Assembly (NCBI GenBank): GCA_031273705.1
Contig: JAISRJ010000081.1
Span: 1-5,819, forward strand
Origin: Clostridiales bacterium
GTDB lineage: Bacteria > Bacillota > Clostridia > Lachnospirales > WQUN01
Direction of reading: 5' to 3'
DNA length: 5,819 nucleotides
Numbering within the stretch: position 1 is the first letter of the stretch; the number at the start of each line of letters is the position of its first letter. The notes beneath the pieces were generated by a model, which did not search any database, had not been told where the DNA came from, and was given only the letters and a program-made list of their open reading frames with translations. Of this stretch, positions 1 through 5,819 are shown in pieces. The position numbers and the translations under genes are program-made.

Positions 1-48
1 TGTATAACTCAAAGAATGTAATATAAAAGAAGGGACTCTGATGATTAT

Positions 49-1725
49 ATGTCTTATAAAACTGACATTGAAATTGCGCAAGATACCAAGCTGTATTCCA
101 TCACCGAGATTGCCGCCAAGACGGGGATTGCGGATCGATACATAGAACAGTATGGCAAATATAAAGCCAAGATCGACTATAATTTGCTAAACGATCTGTC
201 CAATCAACCTGACGGTAAGCTGATTCTTGTCACAGCCATCACGCCCACACCTGCCGGTGAAGGTAAAACCACGACAACTGTGGGACTCGCGGATGGGCTG
301 CGAAAGATTGGCAAAAAGTCCGTGGTGGCGCTGCGCGAACCTTCCCTTGGCCCGGTATTCGGTGTTAAGGGCGGCGCGGCGGGCGGTGGCTACGCCCAGG
401 TGGTGCCTATGGAGGATATTAATCTGCATTTTACAGGTGACTTTCATGCCATCGGTGCCGCCAATAACCTATTAGCCGCTATGTTGGATAATCATATTTA
501 TCAGGGCAATGAACTAAAAATCGACGCTCGGCGCGTCACCTGGAAACGAGCTGTGGACATGAACGACCGGCAGCTTAGGTATATCACGGATGGTCTCGGC
601 GGTCGTGTGAACGGCGTGCCGCGCGAAGATGGTTTCGACATCACAGTGGCGTCCGAGGTCATGGCGGTCCTGTGTTTATCCAGCGACATTAACGATTTGA
701 AAGCGCGAATCTCGCGTATTATTGTGGGCTATACCCGTGACGAAAAGCCCGTGACCGCCGGTGAACTGAAAGCGGCGGGCGCAATGGTCGCACTGCTTAA
801 AGACGCGCTCAAACCCAACCTTGTGCAGACTTTGGAACACACTCCCGCATTCATTCACGGAGGTCCTTTCGCAAACATCGCGCATGGCTGCAATAGTATT
901 ATGGCAACTCGAATGGCTTTAAAGCTGGGTGATTATGCCATTACCGAAGCGGGCTTCGGCGCGGATTTGGGGGCAGAGAAATTTCTGAATATTAAGTGCC
1001 GCATGGCAGGACTAACACCTTCGGCAGTTGTAATCGTCGCCTCTGTTCGAGCGCTTAAACACCATGGCGGCGTCGCAAAAGCGGATCTGGGAATGGAAAA
1101 CCTAGCCGCGTTGGAAAAAGGACTGCCCAATCTGCTTCAGCATGTAGACAACATAACAAGCGTATTCGGGCTGCCTGCTGTTGTAGCCATCAATAGGTTT
1201 CCAACGGATACCGAACCGGAATTGAAACTTATAGAAGAAAAATGCAGGTTGCTTGACGTTAATGTCGCGTTATCAGAGGTTTGGGATAAAGGCGGTGAAG
1301 GAGGCAAAACTCTGGCGGAAGAAGTAGTGCGTTTATGTGAGCAGACTAATCGGTTTGCGCAGATATATCCATTAGAGTTTTCCATTGAAGAAAAACTGAA
1401 TGTAATAGCGACTAAAATATATCGTGCCGAAGGTGTAGAAATGACCGCCGACGCAAAAAAACAGGCGAAGAGGTTAGCCGAGCTTGGATTCAGTAATTTA
1501 CCAATCTGCATGGCTAAAACACAATACAGCTTTTCTGATAATCAGAATCTGCTTGGCGCGCCTAAAAACTTTAAGGTAACGGTGCGTAATTTGAAAGTAA
1601 GCGCGGGCGCCGGCTTTATTGTCGCTTTGACTGGTGATATAATGACTATGCCCGGCTTACCGAAAGTACCCAGCGCTGAAAAAATCGACGTGGACAGTAC
1701 GGGCAAAATATCGGGGCTGTTCTAA
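49..1725 (+). CDS. fhs: Formate--tetrahydrofolate ligase (10-formyl-THF synthetase)
   Basis: This cytoplasmic enzyme joins formate to tetrahydrofolate using ATP, giving 10-formyl-THF. It feeds purine and formyl-Met synthesis, or the methyl branch of the Wood-Ljungdahl pathway in acetogens. The 558-residue length is normal for the bacterial family. The sequence shows the nucleotide-binding loop TPAGEGKTTTT (about residues 67-77), the first family signature GVKGGAAGGGY (105-115), the second signature VASVRALKHHGG (330-341), and the typical C-terminus with TMPGLPKVPSAEKID followed by GKISGLF. No frameshift or missing motif is seen. The start at 49 is preceded by GAAGGGA (29-35) at a rather long spacing of 13 nt. 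An ATG at 41 is out of frame. A TATAAC at 3-8 could be a -10 box, but its -35 region lies outside the window. An FNT channel gene follows after 56 bp, suggesting an operon for formate use. Confidence 0.97.
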   Translation: MSYKTDIEIAQDTKLYSITEIAAKTGIADRYIEQYGKYKAKIDYNLLNDLSNQPDGKLILVTAITPTPAGEGKTTTTVGLADGLRKIGKKSVVALREPSLGPVFGVKGGAAGGGYAQVVPMEDINLHFTGDFHAIGAANNLLAAMLDNHIYQGNELKIDARRVTWKRAVDMNDRQLRYITDGLGGRVNGVPREDGFDITVASEVMAVLCLSSDINDLKARISRIIVGYTRDEKPVTAGELKAAGAMVALLKDALKPNLVQTLEHTPAFIHGGPFANIAHGCNSIMATRMALKLGDYAITEAGFGADLGAEKFLNIKCRMAGLTPSAVVIVASVRALKHHGGVAKADLGMENLAALEKGLPNLLQHVDNITSVFGLPAVVAINRFPTDTEPELKLIEEKCRLLDVNVALSEVWDKGGEGGKTLAEEVVRLCEQTNRFAQIYPLEFSIEEKLNVIATKIYRAEGVEMTADAKKQAKRLAELGFSNLPICMAKTQYSFSDNQNLLGAPKNFKVTVRNLKVSAGAGFIVALTGDIMTMPGLPKVPSAEKIDVDSTGKISGLF

Positions 1726-1730
1726 TCTGC

Positions 1731-1772
1731 TGTAACTCCATTATCAGCCGCGCCGAGTGGGAGTTATAAGGG
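1731..1772 (+). promoter_or_regulatory. Stem-loop abutting the ribosome binding site of the FNT gene
   Basis: In the fhs-FNT gap, TGTAACTCC (1731-1739) can pair with GGAGTTATA (1760-1768), a 9-bp stem with one G-U pair and a 20-nt loop. The right arm ends on the first base of the AAGGG Shine-Dalgarno site (1768-1772), which lies 9 nt before the FNT start codon. There is no T-run after the stem, so it is not an intrinsic terminator. It could tune translation of the second gene or protect the processed mRNA. The pairing is seen in the sequence; any function is inferred, and a stem of this length can arise by chance. Confidence 0.35.
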
Positions 1773-1781
1773 TATATATCT

Positions 1782-2591
1782 ATGAATTTATTTAGTCCAT
1801 CCGAAATTACAATGAATTACGCCAAATCCGGAAAGGCGAAAACCGAGTGTTCCGCTGACCGGCTGCTGGTTTTGGCTGTAATGGCAGGTATGTTTATCTC
1901 GTTCGGCGGTGTGGTGTCCAACACGGCGTCGTACAGTATAACCAATGTTTCCGCCGCCCGCGTCGTCAGCGGTTTGCTGTTTCCATTTGGTCTTGGTATG
2001 GTCTTGCTGCTGGGCGCCGAATTATTTACCGGTAATTGCATGATCAGCATTTCGGTGTTGAACAAGGACACCACTTTGCGAAAAACACTGAGGAACTGGT
2101 TCCTTGTGTACGCCGGAAATTTTGCGGGTGCCTCGCTTGTGGCGGCCGGCTGCGCTTTTTTCGGGCAACTGAATTATTCGGGCGGCAGTCTTGCAGTTTA
2201 TACAATTAAGGTGGCCGCGGGCAAGTGCGCGCTTTCTTTTCCTCAGGGATTTATTATGGGTTTCTTCTGCAATGTACTGGTTTGCGCCGGCGTACTGTGT
2301 GGTCTTTCAGCCAAAGACACCATAGGCCGTATCGCCGGCGCGTATATACCTGTGGCGTTCTTCGTCGTCTGCGGTTTTGAGCATTCAGTAGCGAATATGT
2401 ATTACATACCCGCGGGGCTTTTCGCGATGCAAATACCGGAATACGCAAAACTCGTCGCGGAAGCGGGAATAAATACCACCGCGTTGACTTGGGGAAACTT
2501 CTTTATTAACAATCTGCTGCCTGTGACGATTGGAAATATTTTCGGCGGCGTTGCGCTGGGATTCGCTATGTGGCGGTTTCAAAAGAACTGA
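1782..2591 (+). CDS. Formate/nitrite transporter (FNT) family channel, FocA-like
   Basis: A 269-residue membrane protein of the FNT family, which forms pentameric, aquaporin-like channels for small monovalent anions such as formate, nitrite or hydrosulfide. It carries the first FNT signature LLLGAELFTGN (75-85, including the omega loop LFTGN), the second signature GFFCNVLVCAG (160-170), the GFEHSVANM segment with the conserved pore histidine at 201, and the C-terminal NNLLPVTIGNIFGG motif (243-256). About six hydrophobic helices fit the family. It is fairly cysteine-rich, with eight Cys, several in the membrane segments. AAGGG (1768-1772) lies 9 nt before the chosen ATG; a second ATG at 1812 has no such site. 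Substrate cannot be read safely from sequence. Formate is favoured because fhs is directly upstream. Nitrite or hydrosulfide transport is the alternative. Confidence 0.92.
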   Translation: MNLFSPSEITMNYAKSGKAKTECSADRLLVLAVMAGMFISFGGVVSNTASYSITNVSAARVVSGLLFPFGLGMVLLLGAELFTGNCMISISVLNKDTTLRKTLRNWFLVYAGNFAGASLVAAGCAFFGQLNYSGGSLAVYTIKVAAGKCALSFPQGFIMGFFCNVLVCAGVLCGLSAKDTIGRIAGAYIPVAFFVVCGFEHSVANMYYIPAGLFAMQIPEYAKLVAEAGINTTALTWGNFFINNLLPVTIGNIFGGVALGFAMWRFQKN

Positions 2592-2693
2592 CAAACTTAT
2601 GGACAGACAAAAAGCGATTAAATATATCACGCGACGGGATTGGCATACGGTACGCGTAATATTTGGTTTGTTTTGAAATTGGCTTTAGGTAAA

Positions 2694-2792
2694 GGTTAGA
2701 GTAGGAATGACGCGTTAAGTGTCGGTGGATGGGAAGTTGCCACTGGACGAAGGAAAAATGTTTTCCGCGACGTCATCTCCGCATCCGCTGCC
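2694..2792 (+). ncRNA. Tetrahydrofolate (THF) riboswitch aptamer
   Basis: The sequence matches the THF (folT-type) riboswitch in both order and structure. Conserved stretches are AGAGTAG (2698-2704), GCGTTAAGTGTC (2712-2723), GGATGGGA (2727-2734), GACGAAGG (2746-2753) and GCATCCG (2781-2787). Visible helices are P1, GGT(T)AG (2694-2699) with CTGCC (2788-2792); P2, ATGACG (2707-2712) with CGTCAT (2771-2776); P3, GTCGGTGG (2721-2728) with CCACTGGAC (2740-2748, one bulge); and a small hairpin GGAAAA/TTTTCC (2752-2757/2761-2766). The P3 loop GGA (2732-2734) can pair with TCC (2784-2786), the expected loop-junction pseudoknot. Known members bind reduced folates such as THF and commonly precede folT, as here. 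I see no convincing promoter or other feature in the stretch 2592-2693 just upstream. Confidence 0.93.
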
Positions 2793-2841
2793 ACTTAGAC
2801 CTCTTTTCTATTGTGGCATCATTTTATTCACATGGGAGGTC
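2788..2841 (+). promoter_or_regulatory. Expression platform of the THF riboswitch (translational OFF switch)
   Basis: Two competing pairings are visible between the aptamer and the folT start. GACCTCTT (2798-2805) can pair with GGGAGGTC (2834-2841), burying the Shine-Dalgarno GGGAGG (2834-2839); two of the eight pairs are G-U. Alternatively TGCCAC (2789-2794), which includes the 3' strand of aptamer helix P1, can pair with GTGGCA (2813-2818), holding the anti-SD inside an 18-nt loop. Inferred mechanism: ligand binding fixes P1, which prevents the second hairpin, frees the anti-SD and blocks ribosome binding. Without ligand the ribosome site stays open. No T-run follows either hairpin, so control of translation rather than transcription is likely. 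Confidence 0.75.
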
Positions 2842-2849
2842 CAAATATA

Positions 2850-3356
2850 ATGAAAATGAATTTAAGAATCATGATACAAGTCTGTATGCTGATTGCGCTT
2901 GAAATCGTCCTATCTCGGTTTTGTTCCATCGCGACGCCGATAATGAAGATCGGTTTTGGTTTTGTTCCAATAGCGATGTGCGGAATGCTGTTTGGTCCGG
3001 TTTGGGCTGGCTTTGCGGGCGGTATCGCTGATATTATCGGCGCCATTTTATTCCCAATTGGCGCGTTTTTCCCCGGGTTTACAGTATCGGCAATACTAAC
3101 GGGCGTTGTATTTGGCTTATTTCTTTTTAATCGAAAAGAAAGTTGGGAATACCTTGGCTGCGCCGTATCCATCAATTGTATCGTGATTAGCCTTGGATTA
3201 AGCACTTATTGGCTCACAATCATAACAGGGTCTCCTTTCATCGCTTTATTGCCTGCTCGAGTATTACAAAATATAATTATCATACCAGTGCAGTTGATAG
3301 TCTTAAGGCTGATCCAAAAGTTGTTGATATTCTATTCCAAAAAACAATACGTGTGA
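2850..3356 (+). CDS. folT: Folate ECF transporter S component FolT
   Basis: The protein is the membrane-embedded substrate-binding (S) subunit that captures folates and docks onto a shared energy-coupling module (EcfA, EcfA', EcfT), which is not in this window. At 168 residues it has the usual S-component size, with about six hydrophobic helices. Family features seen are LSRF near residue 21, KIGFGFVPIAMCGMLFGPVWAG (33-54), a GGIADIIGAILFPIG stretch (57-71), FFPGFT (73-78), and LPARVLQN (134-141) near the C-terminus. The ATG at 2850 is chosen because GGGAGG (2834-2839) sits 10 nt upstream. The in-frame ATG at 2811 lies inside the riboswitch platform and has no ribosome site. ATG 2856 is a possible alternative start. 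The THF riboswitch directly upstream independently supports folate as substrate. Transcription ends at the terminator about 60 bp downstream. Confidence 0.93.
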   Translation: MKMNLRIMIQVCMLIALEIVLSRFCSIATPIMKIGFGFVPIAMCGMLFGPVWAGFAGGIADIIGAILFPIGAFFPGFTVSAILTGVVFGLFLFNRKESWEYLGCAVSINCIVISLGLSTYWLTIITGSPFIALLPARVLQNIIIIPVQLIVLRLIQKLLIFYSKKQYV

Positions 3357-3417
3357 GTTGTTTATTTTTAAAACTGCCATAATATCTTGCATGACATCAA
3401 TCCATCAAAGATCAAAC

Positions 3418-3450
3418 AGGACCCCTTTAGCGTAAGGGGTCCTTACTTTT
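3418..3450 (+). terminator. Intrinsic terminator of folT, between convergent genes
   Basis: AGGACCCCTT (3418-3427) pairs perfectly with AAGGGGTCCT (3434-3443), a 10-bp GC-rich stem with a 6-nt loop TAGCGT, followed by TTACTTTTATT. It lies about 60 bp after the folT stop and fits a Rho-independent terminator. The opposite strand has only a weak T-rich tail (GTTTGATCTTTG), so it may also stop transcripts from the leftward dehydrogenase gene, but less efficiently. Confidence 0.9.
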
Positions 3451-3471
3451 ATTCCCCATCTTCGGCGGGGG

Positions 3472-3486
3472 CGGCGCTCAGCGCCG
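3472..3486. repeat. Short GC-rich inverted repeat after the dehydrogenase gene
   Basis: CGGCGC (3472-3477) and GCGCCG (3481-3486) form a perfect 6-bp palindromic stem with loop TCA, inside a run of C and G (3454-3490). It begins 6 nt beyond the stop codon of the leftward dehydrogenase gene. It could be a 3'-end hairpin of that transcript, working with the nearby terminator, but no T-run follows on the minus strand. Confidence 0.4.
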
Positions 3487-3492
3487 GGGTGG

Positions 3493-4659
3493 TTATTTCT
3501 CCCAAGAGAAAACAAAATCTACATTATATTCTAAACGGGCAGTCTCTAGTGAATGCCGAACAGCTTTGTTAAGAGGTATACCTTGTTCTTTTCGTTTAAG
3601 CCAAGCGAGATATTCTTTTTCTCCGGCCGTAAAGATACGATCACGGCCCGCGGCTTTGCGGGATGACCTTAACTCACGTAAAATACTGCCGGCGGATTTT
3701 CGGAAAATATCCGGCTCTGTAAATGCCGCTATATCGACAGCTAAAAAGAAATGCCCTATATGGAACGGAGTCTTTCCGCCTTTTGGATCAAAGCCGTTTA
3801 AAGCTCGCAGAAATGTTCCGCCTTGAAGCGATGCCGAAAGCACCTCGACGACGGTGGCATATCCATAACCCTTATAACCCGCCAGTTCTTCCCCGATACC
3901 ACCAAGAGGCGCCAACGCGCAAGTACCATCCGCAAAGCCGTTAAGCGCGGTATTTGGGTCGATCACCGGATCGCCGTTCTTATCTATTACCCAGCCTACA
4001 GGCATTGTTTTACCAATTCGTGAATAGTGCTCGATTTTTCCGCGTTGAGTAATCGAAGTCGCGCAATCAATAACGAAAGGAAAATGTTCGTCCGTCGGAA
4101 AACCAATCGTAAGCGGGTTGGTGCCCAGCATATTTTCTGTACCAAAGGTAGGCGCAATCGATGGTCTGGCATTTGTACCGGTAAAACAAATCTGATTTTC
4201 TTTAGCAGCCATTAGCGCATAATAGCCCGCGATTCCGTAATGTGTGGAATTACGCGCCGCCACCATGCCTAACCCGAATTTTTTAGCCTTGTCAATCGCC
4301 GTTTGCATACACGTAACGCCTATGACATGCCCCATACCGTCATGACCGTCAACAACAGCCGTCGTCGGAGTTTCTCGTATTATTTCCAATGTGGTCACAG
4401 GGTTTTGAATGCCTTCGCGAATTCGATCAAGATAGATGTGCTTTAGTCGCCCTACCCCATGAGAATCAATGCCGCGCTTGTCCGCCTCTATTAAAACATC
4501 GGCGCAGACTTCCGCGTCCTTATCCGGCACACCTGCCGCGATAAAGGTTAATCGCATAAATTCGCGCAGTTCTTCAAAACCCGCGTAGACTTCATCTGAA
4601 TGTATATATCGCCCCGCTTGAGTATCCTTCAAATTTATATCGACACCCCCATCGAGCAT
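3493..4659 (-). CDS. Malate/L-lactate dehydrogenase family (Ldh_2) oxidoreductase
   Basis: This is an NAD(P)-dependent 2-hydroxyacid dehydrogenase of the family containing malate, L-sulfolactate, ureidoglycolate and related L-lactate dehydrogenases, distinct from the Rossmann-fold LDH/MDH family. From the ATG at 4659 it is 388 residues, slightly longer than the usual 340-370. Conserved features are ADKRGIDSHGVGR with the catalytic-type His67, NSTHYGIAGYYA (His140), LGTNPLTIGFP (178-188), DCATS with GKI shortly after (198-209), LAPLGG (249-254) and KGYGY (263-267). The substrate cannot be told. Start choice is uncertain: the ATG at 4659 lies only 8 nt past the tRNA-Ala gene and has no Shine-Dalgarno site. 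A TTG at 4632, preceded by GGGGGT at about 12 nt, is an alternative. The frame stays open through the tRNA, but that part is not protein. It probably shares the tRNA promoter. Confidence 0.9.
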   Translation of the reverse strand: MLDGGVDINLKDTQAGRYIHSDEVYAGFEELREFMRLTFIAAGVPDKDAEVCADVLIEADKRGIDSHGVGRLKHIYLDRIREGIQNPVTTLEIIRETPTTAVVDGHDGMGHVIGVTCMQTAIDKAKKFGLGMVAARNSTHYGIAGYYALMAAKENQICFTGTNARPSIAPTFGTENMLGTNPLTIGFPTDEHFPFVIDCATSITQRGKIEHYSRIGKTMPVGWVIDKNGDPVIDPNTALNGFADGTCALAPLGGIGEELAGYKGYGYATVVEVLSASLQGGTFLRALNGFDPKGGKTPFHIGHFFLAVDIAAFTEPDIFRKSAGSILRELRSSRKAAGRDRIFTAGEKEYLAWLKRKEQGIPLNKAVRHSLETARLEYNVDFVFSWEK

Positions 4660-4667
4660 TTTGATAA

Positions 4668-4740
<73 letters not shown>

Positions 4741-4759
4741 AGTACAACCGACGAAACGT

Positions 4760-4788
4760 ATTTTAACACATGATTCAATCAATTGCAA
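4760..4788 (-). promoter_or_regulatory. Sigma-70-type promoter for tRNA-Ala (and probably the dehydrogenase gene)
   Basis: On the minus strand TTGCAA (4783-4788) and TAAAAT (4760-4765) are separated by exactly 17 nt, close to the -35/-10 consensus. Transcription would begin about 12 nt before the tRNA 5' end at 4740. No separate promoter is visible between the tRNA and the dehydrogenase start. Confidence 0.75.
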
Positions 4789-4790
4789 CA

Positions 4791-4818
4791 GCTGGTAAAA
4801 ACTTTTGCTGGTAAAAAC
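4791..4818. repeat. 12-bp tandem direct repeat GCTGGTAAAAAC
   Basis: GCTGGTAAAAAC occurs at 4791-4802 and again at 4807-4818, separated by TTTT. On the minus strand it lies directly upstream of the -35 box of the tRNA promoter. It may be part of the repeat-like element filling this gap, or a binding site for a regulator. Only the repeat itself is certain. Confidence 0.7.
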
Positions 4819-4966
4819 GAGTGACTTGGCACATTAACGGGACAAATTCCGCGGGCAAGCGGCGATGACAATGGCAAAAGGGACAAGGGAGGCAAAGTTC
4901 CAGGTACTGTAAATTTTGGCAAACTTGTTGTATAGATTACCGCGCGGACATTGTCATGGGCGACAT
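4819..4966. other. Gene-free spacer after miaB, possible degenerate palindromic repeat element
   Basis: The spacer between the miaB stop and the tRNA promoter has no credible gene. It holds GGGACAA twice (4839-4845, 4880-4886), an imperfect palindrome AGTTCC-A-GGTACT (4896-4908, one mismatch), a 9-bp inverted pair ATGACAATG/CATTGTCAT (4865-4873, 4949-4957) and the palindrome CCGCGCGG (4940-4947). The mix of short palindromes and GGGACA-type words resembles small mobile-repeat remnants of Firmicutes, an impression from memory rather than a database match. No clear T-tailed terminator for miaB is visible here. Confidence 0.4.
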
Positions 4967-5819
4967 TCAAATCTCTTGTTTTTCCCGCCCAATCAAATAA
5001 AACGTTTTTGCCTCGGTTATTTGCACATCTACAAATTCTCCGACACAATCCCTTGTACAGAAAAAATGCACCAAGCTGTTATCATCGGAACGGCCTTTAT
5101 ACATGTTCGGCGCGCGCTGTTCGTCGGTCAAAACTGTTATGGTTTTTCCGGCATGTTTTTTACTTTCATTGTAAATAATAGGATTAACAGTTGCCAATAA
5201 TCTGTTAAATCGTTCTTTGGCCGCGTGTTGGGGCACTTGATTGCTCATATCCGCCGCGGGGGTGCCATTGCGTTTAGAATAGATGAATGTAAACGCGCCC
5301 GCAAATCCCGCCTGTCGCACGACATCAAGTGTATCCTCAAAATCTTCTTCCGTCTCCCCCGGAAAACCAATAATAATATCCGTGGTCAAGGCTATTTGCG
5401 GAATCTTCGCTCTTATTCGCCGAACCAAATCTAAGTAGCTCTCTTTAGAATATTTACGATTCATTCTAGCCAAAACTTTACTGCTACCCGACTGCATGGG
5501 TAAATGCAGATGCTTGCATATTTTTCTTTCTTGGCTCATTACATCGATTAACTCATTGGAGAGATCTTTGGGGTGAGAGGTCATGAACCTAACGCGTTCA
5601 ATGCCGTCTATACGACATACCTCGCGCAATAATTCAGCGAATGACAGCCCCGTTTCCCCACAGTATGAATTTACATTCTGCCCCAACAAACAAACTTCAA
5701 CGGCTCCATCCGCGGCGGCGGCCAAAACTTCCTTTATGATATGTTCCGGGCTTCGGCTGCGCTCCCGACCGCGAACAAACGGTACAATGCAGTAGGTACA
5801 AAAATTGTTACAGCCGTAC
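4967..5819 (-). CDS. miaB: tRNA-2-methylthio-N6-dimethylallyladenosine synthase MiaB (3' part, cut by window end)
   Basis: MiaB is a radical-SAM methylthiotransferase that adds a methylthio group to N6-isopentenyladenosine at position 37 of tRNAs reading UNN codons. The 283 visible residues are roughly the C-terminal 60% of a usual 440-480. The reading frame runs unbroken through the right edge, so the true start lies outside. Reading in from the edge, the first residues contain the radical-SAM cluster motif CNNFCTYC, then IVPFVRGRERSR, the MiaB-type LLGQNVNSY, TSHPKDLS, HLHLPMQSGS, TTDIIIGFPGETEEDF, and FTFIYSKRNGTPA. A C-terminal TRAM domain follows (KTITVLTDE to VDVQITEAKTFYLIG), used for tRNA binding. 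The upstream N-terminal cluster domain is not visible. These motifs favour MiaB over the related MtaB and RimO. Stop is TGA at 4967-4969. Genes before it cannot be seen. Confidence 0.95.
   Translation of the reverse strand, partial: YGCNNFCTYCIVPFVRGRERSRSPEHIIKEVLAAAADGAVEVCLLGQNVNSYCGETGLSFAELLREVCRIDGIERVRFMTSHPKDLSNELIDVMSQERKICKHLHLPMQSGSSKVLARMNRKYSKESYLDLVRRIRAKIPQIALTTDIIIGFPGETEEDFEDTLDVVRQAGFAGAFTFIYSKRNGTPAADMSNQVPQHAAKERFNRLLATVNPIIYNESKKHAGKTITVLTDEQRAPNMYKGRSDDNSLVHFFCTRDCVGEFVDVQITEAKTFYLIGREKQEI

Noticed and set aside
1..24. TATAAC (3-8) or TAATAT (19-24) as a -10 box for fhs
   Set aside because: The -35 region would be outside the window or is not recognisable, so it cannot be supported.
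1137..1511. 124-residue minus-strand reading frame
   Set aside because: It is fully antisense to conserved fhs coding sequence and shows no recognisable domain.
2640..2691. Possible promoter for the riboswitch-folT unit (TTGGCA at 2640, TTGGTT at 2663 with TAGGTA at 2686)
   Set aside because: No pair of boxes has both good sequence and a spacing near 17 nt; a promoter is likely but cannot be placed.
2811..2849. Upstream ATG that would lengthen FolT by 13 residues
   Set aside because: It lies within the riboswitch expression platform, lacks a Shine-Dalgarno site, and the ATG at 2850 has GGGAGG at good spacing.
2828..3205. 125-residue minus-strand reading frame
   Set aside because: It is antisense to folT and its leader; the plus-strand riboswitch and FolT motifs explain the sequence.
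3387..3572. 61-residue plus-strand reading frame
   Set aside because: It runs through the folT terminator and the antisense of the dehydrogenase 3' end; composition and position give no support.
4779..5048. 89-residue minus-strand reading frame
   Set aside because: It overlaps the miaB 3' end in another frame and the repeat-like spacer, has no family resemblance and has no evident ribosome site.

Overview
The window looks like chromosomal DNA from an anaerobic Firmicute, most likely a member of the Clostridia. The evidence is a formate--tetrahydrofolate ligase beside a formate/nitrite-type channel, an ECF-type folate transporter subunit (FolT) behind a tetrahydrofolate (THF) riboswitch, strong purine-rich Shine-Dalgarno sites, and a tRNA gene with no encoded CCA end. 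Base composition is intermediate. I cannot name a genus from the sequence alone.

Left part (1-3450, + strand): three genes with a one-carbon/folate theme. fhs (49-1725) makes 10-formyl-THF from formate, THF and ATP. An FNT-family channel (1782-2591) follows after 56 bp, probably in the same operon, and would move formate across the membrane. After a gene-free stretch comes a THF riboswitch (aptamer about 2694-2792, expression platform to about 2841) that precedes folT (2850-3356), the substrate-binding membrane subunit of a folate ECF transporter. A strong intrinsic terminator (3418-3450) closes this block. Together these genes would import formate, import the folate carrier, and join the two. 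The riboswitch would shut off folate uptake when reduced folate is plentiful.

Right part (3493-5819, - strand, convergent with the left part): reading leftward from the right edge, the 3' part of miaB (tRNA 2-methylthioadenosine synthase, cut by the window end) is followed by about 225 bp without a gene. That gap carries a 12-bp direct repeat and imperfect palindromes that look like a worn repeat element. Next come a good sigma-70-type promoter, a tRNA-Ala(GGC) gene, and only 8 nt after it a malate/lactate dehydrogenase-family (Ldh_2) oxidoreductase gene.

No CRISPR array, intact insertion sequence, prophage or toxin-antitoxin module is visible, and I see no wholly new system. The points most worth following up are the riboswitch with its visible switching helices, the near-leaderless arrangement of the dehydrogenase gene behind the tRNA, and the repeat-like spacer after miaB.
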